DNA of 64,000 nt, from positions 3,720,001 through 3,784,000 of the forward strand of contig JAECYW010000005.1 in the NCBI GenBank assembly GCA_023014335.1, read 5' to 3'. The stretch comes from Galerina marginata (lineage: Eukaryota; Basidiomycota; Agaricomycetes; Agaricales; Galerinaceae). The notes beneath the pieces are model-generated. The model did not search any database. It had not been told where the DNA came from and worked only from the letters and a program-made list of their open reading frames with translations. Numbering within the stretch: position 1 is the first letter of the stretch; every line of letters starts with the position of its first letter. This document shows positions 1 to 11,129 of this stretch, piece by piece. The position numbers and the translations under genes were made by a program.

Positions 1-1440
1 CCAAATGTAGGTTTCAAAAAGCGAAGGGAAGGAGAAATTCCAGCCTGCACAATGAATGGCACCGAATAGAATACCGACAAACGGAAGGAAATTTAACGCA
101 ACCAAGTCTTCTCCCAAGGGTTTTTCGGGAAAGAATTTGTAAGAGGTATAAAATGTTGGCACACCTTCTGCACGGCTGATATGGGTACTGTTATAAATGA
201 TGTCTGGAACCCTGGATAGGACAGCTAACATCCCAATTAACGGCCAAAGAAATAAAATGCCTATGAGCCAGCACACGGAAAAAAATAGTTCTCGAAACTT
301 GGAGATTATTATCCTTTGGTGCGGCCTCATCTCCGAAGATGGGATAAGATTTTCAAGCTCCATCTCGATCTCTTATAGTAGTTATAACCAAAGAAAAAAA
401 ATTAATGTACGATGTTTATTGTCCACAGTGTGGCTTACCTTCAGGACCCACTGTCACATCTTCCGGCCCAGTTCTACTGACGCTGCCTGGTGTCTGGGTA
501 GGGTCGAGCTCACTGGATCGAATATCATGTATCCGGCGTGAGATATCATTGCGGTCTATAGCTAGTCAAGAGTATGCAATGTAGTGGAAAGGATCAATCC
601 ACGAACCACCCAAGAGGTCGACCCTGACAGTGGTCTGGACGTCCAACGGTTTAAACCACCAAAACATATATATGACGCCATTGAGGGCGGCGAATGCGAG
701 TGTTACAAGCTCGAGCTCTGTGATGATTAGTCCCTGGAACCTCCGTGCGATACACTGGCAGATAAACCAAGTTGTATGGATGACAACGAGTGCCTTTGAG
801 AGACCGTCGCTTTTGCTTCGGTCTTGAATTTCCTCCTCTGTAATTTGCGGCATAACTATAAGTCCATTGCCGATGAGGTTGTCCAGTTCATGGGGGTAAA
901 GTACCCCAGTGAGCTTGGCCTTGTTGTATAACATAAATCCCCCCATTTGAATAAAGTATCCATGAGTCATCGTCCATCCATACTCTGAACATAAACTTAA
1001 CATGTCAGAGGTACCAGACATGAGAAATTGTAACTATGCCCACCCTTGTATTTTGCTGCCAACTCTCGAGCTGCTGCCCACTGCTTTGCCGCCCAAAATA
1101 CAATGAGTTCTGGCGCAATAAGAGCCCAGAACATTAATTCCAACCGCCAAACCATTTTCTTCCACCATGGTTCTCCCAGGGCTGGGATGTTTGGGTGAAC
1201 TGACACCCATGTACAAATAAGTATGGTTGCTAGACAGCTCTGAATGATGTCCCATTGCGAGCGGGTGTTCAGACAATTGCATTCCAGAGGAAGGGGAGCG
1301 GAGGTGGTGCTAGTTTGTCGTGGTAAAAGTGCGGAGAGGGGAGCAGCATCAGCATTGAAGAAACCTTGCAGGAGGTAGAGAGTAGAGAGAATTAGTAACA
1401 TCCAGTAACGCGATGCAAGTTGGGCAGAAAGTGGTTGCAT
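1..1440 (-). CDS. Multipass membrane protein, family A copy 1 (3' end outside window)
   Basis: Partial gene; exons 1440-1044, 984-607, 555-439 and 371 to beyond the left edge. The ATG at 1440 opens a hydrophobic signal or anchor segment ending in FFNADAAP. Exon 1 holds two membrane segments around SVHPNIPALGEPWW; exon 2 holds the family block HGYFIQMGGFMLY and ends in a Trp-rich segment before FKPLDVQTTVRV; exon 4 holds FGAIHCAGWNFSFPS. Introns are 49-67 bp and sit at the same places as in the copies at 11130 and 53355. Compared with those, exon 2 lacks 48 bp (16 codons) at its 3' end but stays in frame. I know the family only as uncharacterised basidiomycete membrane proteins; function unknown. 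The frame is open to the edge, so the gene may be functional. Confidence 0.75.
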
Positions 1441-1689
1441 ATGTATATTAACGTCTTCTATGATTCAGAGCATTTCAGAGGCTGTGAGATACAGTACAAC
1501 TTTCCGCCGAATCATGATAAAGTGGGTTGCCATAACCATCCTGCCCGTAGAGGATGCTAAAATACACTGGATTCATATCTTAGATTGCTGGTCGCTAACG
1601 CGTGTAACAGTGGTACCTTCCATTTCATGGGTCACGTAGTAGTTGGATTCAAAGTTGATGCAGTGGCCGCTTTGAAACGATCATTTTGA

Positions 1690-1985
1690 TTTAAGATGGT
1701 AGAGCGATTCAACATTGATTGCGCTGCTATGTACACGACTTCAGCCAATGTCCTAATACAATCGAGTGTCCAGACAGAGGAAGAAATGCGGGCGGGAGCA
1801 GGGCGGTCTGGCACGAAAAGCCATGACTCGGATGTGGGAGCGGAGCAGCGCCGGCATTGAAGAGACATTGGAGAAAGTAGAGGGTGAGAGACATGGAAAC
1901 GATATGCGATCAAGTGAGGTGACGCTGGAGTTGCGATTGACGGTGCCTGTGATGCAGGGGCTGTATGGAATTCCCATTCATGTAC
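1690..1985 (-). pseudogene. Relic of the family A 5' exon
   Basis: An ATG at 1894 (minus strand) starts SLTLYFLQCLFNAGAAP, clearly related to the signal segment of family A (LYLLQGFFNADAAP in the neighbouring full copy). The related CLDTRL block follows in another frame, with a stop where the family has QWDIIQSC, and no later exon is found. It lies just upstream of full copy 1 on the same strand, as the relic at 13052 does for copy 2, so relic plus gene was probably duplicated as one block. Confidence 0.6.
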
Positions 1986-2189
1986 AGCGTTAGTTGATTG
2001 CCCGCCGTGGGTTGTCCACTGCCGACTTATAATTATAATTAGCCGTTACAAAAATACCGTCATGAAAGTAGTTGAGTGCTCGCACGGTAGGTTTGGTTCC
2101 AGTAACCTGGAGAGTTTTTATTGAGTAAGGGGGAATGAATTGAGATGGCATTGCGCTTTTATTACCTGAGTCGAATTTTTGTATCACAG

Positions 2190-4030
2190 GGATAGGTGGC
2201 GGGTAAAAATAATGCGTAGATTCGCTTGCTTTCTGAGGATTTGAGCGTGAAATCTAACCAGGAGAAAAAATATGAGCAAGAATCGAAGTCCACGCACCGC
2301 GGAAAGAACATCGAACACGGACGTGATCGGTAACGATGTCAGAAGGATTTGGAATCATGCAAAGTTGTTGATCATTTTGGAAGGTTCGAGTTAATTTTTA
2401 GCTGAATCTTGAAGAAGTACAGGCGTACCAGAATAGAACGGCTGCCTATGTAAAGATATACACGGCCCCAGCTCTTATTCTGAGTGTGCACGAGGGAGAT
2501 CCAGCCAGGAAGAATGATTCGATCTGCCAACTAGAGAGCAGGATAGAGGGATATACGATTAGCGAACTACACCGCAGTGTTAGATTGCTCATACGAGGAA
2601 TTTTAGAAGTTTGACGGTTTTTGAAGCTGAAGCAGTTTCAGTCGATTTTGGCCGGGTTTCATGGAATTTGGCAAGCTGAACTTATCAGAATACGGTTGGA
2701 GCCTTCGAAAGTGGGGCTCCAACTCCGAGCTCTGAGTATGCCATCATCGAAACTCAGCCAGAAAGGACGACGGAATCAGCAGTTCGAGAATTGAGCATGA
2801 ACGAGGGCGGATAGAACGAAAGTGGAATGGAACGAGGAAGGATGTCATTAGCCACGATAACGGAGGGTGCGCGGGTTTGTGAAAGTTGTCATCTGGATTC
2901 TAGAGTAAAGTCACGAAAAGAACATTAGCAACTAGAAAGTAAAGCACCGGCTAGGCCAATTGTATAGACTTACATCCCAGTGCCCTAAAAGATCCGTCCT
3001 TGTGGGTAGGTCACAGCAGGTTCTTTGGGCATAGAGCAGCAATGCAACTATCGCTATCAGCCTGTGATCTCGATCTTCGATCTAGGCATCAAGTATGAGG
3101 CCGATTAAGTTGCGATTGCCAGTGATTCCGTGGATAAGGCGCAAGCAACAAGACGTGGCGTGAGGTTTGAGCTTCATGATCACTTATCAGATGTCCAGGA
3201 CCACAGCCGCACAAGAAGATATGTATTTCACCAGAGTTGGGGGTAACTGCAGGTCCCAAAGAATCGGCGATTGACCCAACTCGTACTACAATCCCTGCGC
3301 GGCGAGATGGATACGAGCCTTTTGAATCTCGAGAAAAGAATTTTGGGGAGCAAAGATATTAATCGGTGGCAAATGATAAGCCACTGTAAACTGTAGGATT
3401 GTGGCCAGAGCAGGGCTAGAGGGATAAGACGGTCAGAAATTGAAGATCGGGTTGACAGGCCTGTTTAAATACCGTAAAGCTCAAAGATCTGAGCCACTCC
3501 CTATCTTCTCGGCGAGTTGAGCAAAGGGTATGACAGGATATACTGCCCGAGCAAGATCTGAGTAACATGCAGATTATCTCAAAGTACAAAGACAGACTGG
3601 AAGGGTGCATTGACGATTGGAAGCCTGGCACAATACCTATCCAGAAAACAGGGAAGACGCGAAAAGGAGACTCTGTGGCAATATAAACGATCCACGTGAG
3701 AGTACCTGTGTCTCGTATGCGTTTAATGGCTCTAGTATTATGGCGGACTGTTGTTTTTGGTATGCGTCGGGGGGAAGCTGGCTGAGGAGGATTGGGGGAG
3801 GAGGGAAACCAGCCTGCGCCATCAAATTGATCAATTGACTGCACGTGACTCGTGTCCAAACCAAATTTCAAATCAAATCTTTTCTTTTGCGCTCGTTCTC
3901 GATGACAACGAGGAGCACTGTGAACAACTGCTTGAATTCTGCTTTTTGTAACGTTACCGCGACTGGATCTAGAGAACGGGCTCAGTTTTCCTATCTTGGC
4001 TCTGGCGTCAACAAAGCCCCAGGATGCTCT
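2190..4030 (+). repeat. R1 repeat unit U1 with hairpin modules
   Basis: Non-coding repeat, one of eight in the window. Modules: M1 at 2395-2513 (degenerate left arm TTTAGCTGAATC, right arm GATCCAGCCAGGAA), M2 at 2646-2768 (inner stem GGAGCC, loop with TTCGAAA, GGCTCC) and M3 at 3203-3304 (inner arms GAGTTGGG and CCCAACTC inside outer arms ending CTGCGCGG). The 3' part (about 3430-3870) matches the other units up to the shared CACGTGACTCGTGTCC motif. Small ORFs here are not conserved between units. A tetraspanin pseudogene follows. Confidence 0.7.
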
Positions 4031-4134
4031 CCTGCTCATACAACTCGAAAACCGTAGACGATGAGATAACTTCGAGCTACAGGAGTCCTTCCATTCTTAT
4101 TCACCAGTACGGCTGTATCAGGCCGAGTTAAACT

Positions 4135-4800
4135 TTGTTGACTCTCCAACTGCGCCACCAACATCTCTCTCAACGAACTCCATCGAGCGCAGTATGCAGT
4201 TCGCGGCCTGATCCTTCATATCGACGCTCCTCCAGAACTGCGGCGGCAGCCCCCAGGTTCGCGAATCGCGCTAGCCCCCTCCCTTCGCCCTCCGGCTCCA
4301 GAGACGTCTCCGCAGGCCCTGCCCCGTTGCGTGCCTTAGCCACGGGCACAATCGCATAGGCGACTACAGGGCATCAGCAGCACTGCGTCTGCCACCAGCG
4401 GACAACAAGATATCGCGAACCGTGAACTACGCTCCGAGCAAGCTATCTAACTTGCTCCTCTCTTTGTTGTCATGGTCTCCGTCTACTGGTTCCCGGCCGC
4501 GCATCGCCCGGGTTGGTGCGGGTGGGGTAAGGCTGAGGCTGAAAGGCCCGTTTAACCCCAGAGCAGGAAATGGTGCCCACCTTGGGGCGGTGACGATGGA
4601 GGCGGGACTGTGGGTCGGGCAGGAAGCACAGTCGAAGTAGTCTCCACGGCAATTGTGGTGGAATCGGTTCAAGACTTCAAGTTGGTGGTGCTGTTCGCCA
4701 CCAACCTCCTCGTAAGCCCTTCTTATTTTCTTCTCGTAGTCACTAACCTAAGTACAACTGCGCTAGGCCACAACATTGAACGTCCCTCAGGCCTTTTTCC
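4135..4800 (+). pseudogene. Tetraspanin pseudogene, 5' part
   Basis: The segment matches exon 1 of the intact tetraspanin at 50113 through frameshifts: NYAPSKLSNLLLS for NYVPSKFSNPLLS, then PFNPRAGNGAHLGAV for PLNPGAGMVPKMGG, then VLFATNLL followed by a GTAAGC splice donor at about 4710. Between these blocks the frame changes several times and the acidic run is lost. Downstream tetraspanin exons with CCG or transmembrane segments 2-4 were not recognised; the sequence passes into family D. Confidence 0.6.
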
Positions 4801-4959
4801 TTCTCTGTTCAGAGCCTCATTTCGTCTCATCTACCTGAATATCTGCTCGTCGACGATTACCCAAGATTTACATCCTAGTACACTCGACGGCAGCATACAT
4901 GCGTGTGGTTAACGTTACAGAACCGCCGACTGCCAGTGGACACCTCCATCTTGGCATCT

Positions 4960-5870
4960 TTACAACGTCGGCGCAAGCGGCTCTTCGAGCTCGCTGCAGC
5001 CTACGACCAACCGAACCTTTGGCGACTTGGGAGCTCGGTGTTTATTGACGATGATTAGCATGCAGAAGGCGATGACGTGGCTGGTTGAAATCTCGGATGA
5101 AGCTGCAGCTGCTCGTGGTGTTGAGCTTGTATCGGTTCGTTTTGGCGTTTGATGCGGGTACGTATTCTGGTCAATGTTTGCTATTTAAATTGCTGATATT
5201 ATCGGTGACAGCCCAACGGAAGGTTTGAATGCGTGTATCATGCTTCTGGAGTTTGTCTGTGCTGGCAGGTACGTATTTTTGGTTAATGTTTTTTATGTGG
5301 CTGATGCTTGCGGGTTACAGTTCGATGGAACGTTTGGAAGCGTGTACCGCGTTTCTGTACTTTTGAAGTTCATCCGTGAGCGCTGGCTGCGGTTTTCAAC
5401 GACACCTCCGACTTGACCCGCATACATCGCATTGTACCTCTACTTCGGCTAGTTTTGCGTCGTCTACATGGACCAAATGGCGTTCTTTCGCGATGTGGAC
5501 CAGGCAGAGAAGTTTTTCTTGGACATGTCAATGGTGTAAACTGCTTATTTTAAGCCAGCTCCATTTTATTTACTTGATTTCTCTTTCTCTTCCTCTCCAA
5601 TTACGAGCCAGCCAACCTCAAAGAACCGCTGGTTTCCTTATCGCTTTAACAATCCCTTCTTCATGCCCGAACACGACAGAGAAAACACGGCGCTCGGGTT
5701 GAACAACCCACGTTCGTAGGGCGGAGCAGGTTCGGAAGGATCGGTTTGTCCCTTCATTCTTTTGGAATTTCTTGCAGTAACGCTGATCATGCATTTTCAC
5801 AGCCCATTCTTATCTTCTGAGAAACCCCTACCGGCCGCGGCTGCCAGTTGTCGTAGGATCAGTTATCGAG
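4960..5870 (+). pseudogene. Family D degenerate multi-exon gene, copy 1
   Basis: Unrecognised gene family repeated at 17430, 37425, 44580, 45290 and 45960. Recurring blocks: an exon reading KAMTWLVEISDEAAAARG (about 5068-5120), an exon starting after a GGTTACAG-type acceptor and encoding a form of ACTALLKFVRAG (about 5320-5380), a block SDLTRIHR (about 5409-5432) leading to a DVDQAEKFFLDMS frame (about 5495-5532), and a 3' block after a pyrimidine-rich intron starting near 5605. Stops and frame changes separate the blocks, so I treat it as broken. Function unknown. Confidence 0.45.
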
Positions 5871-5879
5871 GGAAATACA

Positions 5880-8000
5880 CTCTTCCGCGATCCCAGACAC
5901 GAGTCAAATTTTTGGCTGGATATCACAATAGAACAAGACATTAGCAGGTGAAATAAATGCAGGGCTCGCTTGGACGGGAAGTCTAAACGAGAGAGAAAAA
6001 ATGAGTAAGCATCGAGGTCCACGCATTGCGGAAAGAACGCTGAGCGCGGACGTAATCTTTAGCGAAGCCAGAGGAACCTAGAATCGTGCAAAGCTTAAGT
6101 ACATCTTTTGAGTAGGTGAATATTAGGGCATGCGATTAAATTTAAAACAAAATGCTAGCTTGAATAAATACCGGCTCCATTTGAGTATGTAACCGGGTAA
6201 GCTTCAACGAATTCGAAGGAACCTTGGAAAAGTGGTCAAGATACTTAAGAAACATTATAAGCAAGGGAAGCGAAAGACGGTAGAAGGAACGTTGACGGCA
6301 CCTATTTTATGAACAAAAACGCGCGATGTCGTATGTGCAGACCCGTGTCGAAATCGAAATCGCAGTCGCTAGTGTATGAAATATGTGCATGGGTCAAAAT
6401 TGAAAGCTAATCTAAACGAGGATAAGTTGGCCACCCCAAAGGAAATTAACGCGACTTACACATATCAAATAGCTGGTGGCGGCATCGACAGGCCAAAACT
6501 CGAAGGCGGAGGGTTTACAGAATTCCAGCGTCGATTGGAGTATGGCTAGATTTTTTCTTTAGCCAAAAAGAACAATCAGAGCAGGACGGAAGCCTGTATA
6601 CTCAAGTACACGGCTCCATGGCTGCTTCTGAGTATTTCAACCGGGCGAATCTATCCATCAACATCGCGAGGTCACCGTGGAGTTGGGGTGTTGAGGAGAA
6701 TGCTTAGAGCAAGTTAGGTATCTTGTCTAAGCCCAAGAAATGAACTATAAGTAACGGAAGTGAAGGGCAGACGAACATTGACGTCACCTATCGTACGAGC
6801 GGAAAGACGCGATATCTTGATATTGTATGTGCAAACCGCAGACGCCAGCGCTGGCTTGATATGTGATAACTTGACCTCGGGTAAATTTGAACGTTAATAT
6901 AAATGATGATAAGTAGGCGAAGCCCAAAGGAAATTAATACGACGCACGGTTATTAAGTAGCTGATGGCGGTGTTGGCAGGCCAAAAGTCAAAGGCAGAGG
7001 ATTTACGGAGTTCCTGCGTCGATTGGAATTATGGCTAGATTCAACTTTGTTCAGAAACCATCAGAGCAGGACGGAAGCTTGTATACTCAAATACACGGCT
7101 CTATGACTGCTTCTGAGGATTTCAACCAGGAGAATCTAGCCAGGATATAAATCGCGAGGACGCGGTGAAGTTTGAGCATTGTGAAAAACGCGCAAAGGAA
7201 ACTACATCTCATCTAAGACCGAGGAATAAAGCAAGCTGGGGCGTGGAACCGGAGAGTGAACCACGAATGTTGGGATCCGGAGATTTATCAAGATATCAGG
7301 AGAGAAGATGGGGGAGATCCAAAATACGAGACGGTTTTAATCGGTTTTGGCTGGATCACTTCCGAGGTCAAATCAGCACCAGAATAGAACGGCTGCCTAT
7401 GCAGATACACGGCGCCAGCTCCTATTTCTGAGTATACTCTATGGAAATCCAGCCAGAAAAGACGATATGAGCTGCGATCTTGCACTCGGGGTTCGAGTAG
7501 ATGATGGGTAAACTGCGCCAGGGTGTTGCCAGTGAATTTTATTGCACGAAAGTGATTGAGAGCCAGTTACAGTGCATTTCGGGTGGACTTTTGGCTAGGT
7601 CTGCTGGTGATGTGGAGCAATCATATTATCAGGATAGGACAGAAACCTTCGAAAGCAGGTTTCCAAGTCCAGAATCTGAGATATGCCATATCGAAAACCC
7701 AGCCAGAAAGGACGGCAGAAATCAGAACGGAAATGAGGGATTTGAGCGAGGGCCGGGAAGGTGTCTGGGCGATCCATCATAGAGCAAGTTTATTGGGGCG
7801 GGATCGGCTAGCAGGGCAGGGTTTGTTACCTCGCATTTATCTTTATCTCGGGATCGGGCACCGATTGAGTGGGAGGAGAGGAGGAAAGGGATTCGACGAG
7901 AGGGCGCGATGATCCCGGTGTCAATTGCCACTAACACGTGAGTGACGTGACTCGTGTCTGCGCGGATCAAACTTGGGCCATATTTTCGTTCTCAACGACA
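5880..8000 (+). repeat. R1 repeat unit U2, with internal tandem duplication
   Basis: A truncated M1 left arm lies near 5909-5925. Module M0 occurs twice, at 6542-6660 and 7030-7145, within a diverged tandem duplication (about 6290-6665 and 6770-7150, both with an ACGnCACCTATnnTA block and a CAGCGTCGATTGG or CTGCGTCGATTGG block). M1 is at 7345-7460 and M2 at 7589-7713. The second M0 has perfectly complementary ends, GGCTAGATTC and GAATCTAGCC. M2 has inner stem GAAACC/GGTTTC instead of GGAGCC/GGCTCC of other units, a paired change. M3 is absent. The unit ends near the shared GTGACTCGTGTC motif at 7947. Confidence 0.7.
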
Positions 8001-8414
8001 ACCACGACGATGAGCTCGCGATTGACCTCTGCTTAGATTCAGCCCTCTGCAATAATGTTAGCACGTCCGGATTAGCAAGCTTATCTTGCATCGACCTACT
8101 CTGGCTCTGGGGTTGGACAATCGGCCTTTGAGGACGTGGTGCACCGACGACGCGTTTCGACTCTTACATCGACGATGGTGAGATCACGACTAACTAGACT
8201 TTCTTCTTTCTTACTCATTACTCACCGTCACCTGCAGACTGCAAAATTTTATGGGTCTCTCTTCTCTCGTGGTCGCAGCAGTTCTGGCTGTACCGTGTTG
8301 CTCGCTTTAGCTTACCCGCTGGCGAGCTAAATCTGCTTCAAGTTCCTACCTTCTAGCTTCCATCCAACCGCCCCAATCGCATCCCGCACCTCAACGACTT
8401 CTATCCAGCGCAGT

Positions 8415-8960
8415 ATGCAGTTTTCCTCTTTAAGTTGCCGTTCAACAGCCTCCAACGCGGCCAACTGCGCCCCCCGATTCATCCAGCTCGACGTTTCTCT
8501 GCAGTGGCAGAAGTGGCAGCAGAGGCAGCAGCCCGCCAGGCTTCACCAGCCCCACGAACCCCCTCTTGCGCTCCCGATTGTGAGACGCGCCCTCACGCCG
8601 TGCTCTCTCGATGTTCGAGCCTGCCGCGCACCGCAGCGTAACGACCTCAGCCTAAACTACGTCCCAAGCAGATTATCCCTGCTGCTCTCCTCATCCCGCA
8701 TCGTTGCCTGAAAGGCCTACACGGCGCATGATTCGCGGCGGCGCAGCAAGGCTCGATGGATGTCTTCCGGAGCAGCAAAGCAAGGGATTGAATCCCTGTG
8801 AATGAGGACGATGAAGATGTCGACATGGATGATAGCGGGAACGGGACGGACGGTGTTTGGAGTCTCCCGAACACGAGAGGCTGCAACACCACTGTGTTTG
8901 GCTTTGATCAAAATTTGATCATAAATCCGGGACGCGTCCCACTACCTCAACCAATCGTTT
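8415..8960 (+). pseudogene. Tetraspanin pseudogene fragment (first of three in tandem)
   Basis: A Gln/Pro/Ser-rich N-terminal region leads to LSLNYVPSRLSLLLSS, matching exon 1 of the intact gene at 50113 (VNYVPSKFSNPLLS). A frame-shifted remnant follows, including the acidic NEDDEDVDMDDSGNG block at about 8798-8842. Nothing of the membrane or extracellular-loop exons remains before the next partial copy begins near 9065. Confidence 0.55.
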
Positions 8961-9064
8961 GCCTTCTAGCCTCTACCCTGCCGCACCGCCCACCTCCCGG
9001 GCCTCAACGAATCCCTCCAACGTAGCACGCATTCAATCCCCTGGAGCCGCGGTTCAACCGTCAC

Positions 9065-9650
9065 TAGCATGCCACAGCTCTTCCAGCTCGACCCTCCTCC
9101 ACAGCAGCTGCAGCCGGCCCTTCTTGTCCTCCCGCTTGCGAGACGGCTCCCCCGCCTAGCCCAGTCGCATCAAATATTTACGCGACTGGGGCAGCAACAG
9201 CACCACGCCACAACCATCAACTACAACCCGAGCAAGTTCTCCAACATGCTCCTCTTCTCGTCGTTTCCGTCGTCGCCTACTGGTGCGTCGCCTGCGCAGG
9301 CGCGGGTGTGGCAAGGTTGAAAACCCTTTTGGACCATGGCGCGGGCATTGTGCTTGAGTTGGGCGGGGCGTGGACACATTTTGGAGCTGCCAGGCGACGA
9401 TTGGCTCTCGGGTGAGGACGAAGAAGACGATGACGATCGTGGCACTGGGAGTAGGGCGTATAGCGCGCTGTTCGAATTTCGAGCAGGGGAACAGACCATG
9501 AAATGGTGGAACCGGTTCGACTGGGTGATGTTTGCCACCAACCTCCTTGTAAGCCCGCCTATTTTCTTTTTCCCGCAGTCACTAACTTACCTCAACTCCG
9601 CTAGCTGGCTAACTATTTCCGAACAGCAACACAATCCACACCAGTAGCAG
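9065..9650 (+). pseudogene. Tetraspanin pseudogene fragment (second of three)
   Basis: A second exon-1-like copy: MPQLFQLDPPP start, INYNPSKFSNMLLFS, a remnant of the acidic run, then WNRFDWVMFATNLL ending at a canonical GTAAGC donor (about 9550). It is frameshifted near 9320 and lacks transmembrane segments 2-4. The WNRF block is closer to the intact gene (WNRFKWVLFAANLL) than the rest. Confidence 0.6.
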
Positions 9651-10861
9651 GCCAGCCCTGGGCTCGTCCTATCCACCTGCACTGAGTCCCAATTGCCTTA
9701 ACAGCGTCACAGTCCTTCTGCTCGCGATCGACCACGTCCTCAACAGCAGCAGCCGCAATCAGCATGCTCTTCTTCAGCCCTTCTCCTCGTTCTCCTGTGC
9801 GAGACGGCTTCCCCCGCCTATGATAGCCCAATCGCACGCCCTATCCACCGCCACGAATGCTTACGCGACTGCGGGGCAGCAACAGCACCACTCCGCAACC
9901 GTCAATTGCGTCCCGAGCAAGTTCCCCGACCCATGGCTCTCCTTGTTGTTTCCGTCATCGCCTACTGGTGCGTCGCTTGCGCAGGTGCGGGTGTGGCAAG
10001 GCCGAAAAACCCGTTGAACCCCGGCGCGGGGATGGTGCTCGAGTTGGGCGACGGCGCGGATGCATTCCGAAGCTATGACACGAGGATCGGCGGCCCTGCG
10101 GATGAGGACGGTTAAGACGACGACGGGGATGAAGTTGGGAGTGGGACGGAGTGTCCGCTGTTCGAATGGGGGCGCAAACTGTCGAAAAGTGGAATCGGTT
10201 CGCGAGGGTGATGTTCTCCGCCAACGTCCTTGTAAGTCCTCCTCCCCTTCCTCCTCTGCCTCCTTTCCCTATGAAATGGACTGACCCCTTTCGCCAGCTC
10301 GCAAAGTACTTCCTAATGAGTTTCATCCCTGTCTAGATCTTCCTCACGTAGTTCAACACCAGGCCGCACCAGCAACGCCTCAAGCTCGTCCTATTCACCA
10401 TTGCCGCCAGCACTGAGCTCCTCATCGCGTTCCTCTGGTTTGTCTCTGCGCCAGGCAGCTCATGGACCACGTCCTCCTCCCTCGCACCCTCCAATCTCCT
10501 CTTCTCGGTTTGTGCTGTCTTCCTATCTACCCTCGTTCCAGTTGCTTAACCTATGAACACCGCCCGTTTGTCAGAAAGCAAGATCGCCTTCAAGTGCAAG
10601 GAGGATGAGAAGCTCTACGTCTACGTGTCCCCGTTCTCAAAGCCACTGCCCATCAACTGGATCTGCTACGCGCTGAGCTTCCTCTCCGGGCGCAAAGTGC
10701 GTTACCGCACTTCCGAGAGAAAGGTGTTGCGATTGTATGCTGGCGCGTTTGGGCTCGTGCCGCTGCATTGGGCTGTGATCGTCGCGGCTGGCGGGGCAGC
10801 TGTGTGCGAACTATGCGATATATCGATATGGGATGAGCGTGGTTTGAAGAGGCGAGACTAA
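9650..10861 (+). pseudogene. Tetraspanin pseudogene, longest broken copy (third of three)
   Basis: Exon-1 remnants (VNCVPSKF about 9901-9924; WNRFARVMFSANVL with GTAAGT donor at about 10230) are followed by exon-2 remnants LVLFTIAASTELLIAF (about 10386-10433) and, from 10660, a frame with RYRTSERKVLRLYAGAFGLVPLH, matching RYLTFERRVLRVWYGVAFGLVPLH of the intact gene. The CCG loop and the cytoplasmic tail exon are lost. It converges on membrane gene copy 2 with about 270 bp between, the same layout as the intact pair at 50113 and 53355. Confidence 0.65.
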
Positions 10862-11129
10862 GGGCATAGATGGCAATGTCCAATCTATCCGGTAGTAACA
10901 CTAATACGAGACAAAGTAACTAAATATACTAAATTCTAATATATCTTTCAAGACATGCTAAACTAGAAAAAAAACTGGTTCCAGCTTGGTATGCCGTTCT
11001 TGATACCTCAGAAAAAGTGGTTAGCGTCATGTCAGATAGAATCTATGGGATTCACCTTTGATCAAACTCCCTTTCCGGCTCCTGGTCGATTATGCGGGAT
11101 AGAATCGGCCTTTGAAGGACCGTTTCCGC

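Noticed and set aside
2380..2390. GGTTCGAGTT and similar sites in other R1 units, as a possible polymerase III B box of a SINE
   Set aside because: Not at a fixed position in all units, no matching A box, and no poly-A or simple-repeat tail.
3203..3304. M3 considered as a rho-independent terminator or tRNA
   Set aside because: No T-tract, no cloverleaf or anticodon arm; eukaryotic context.
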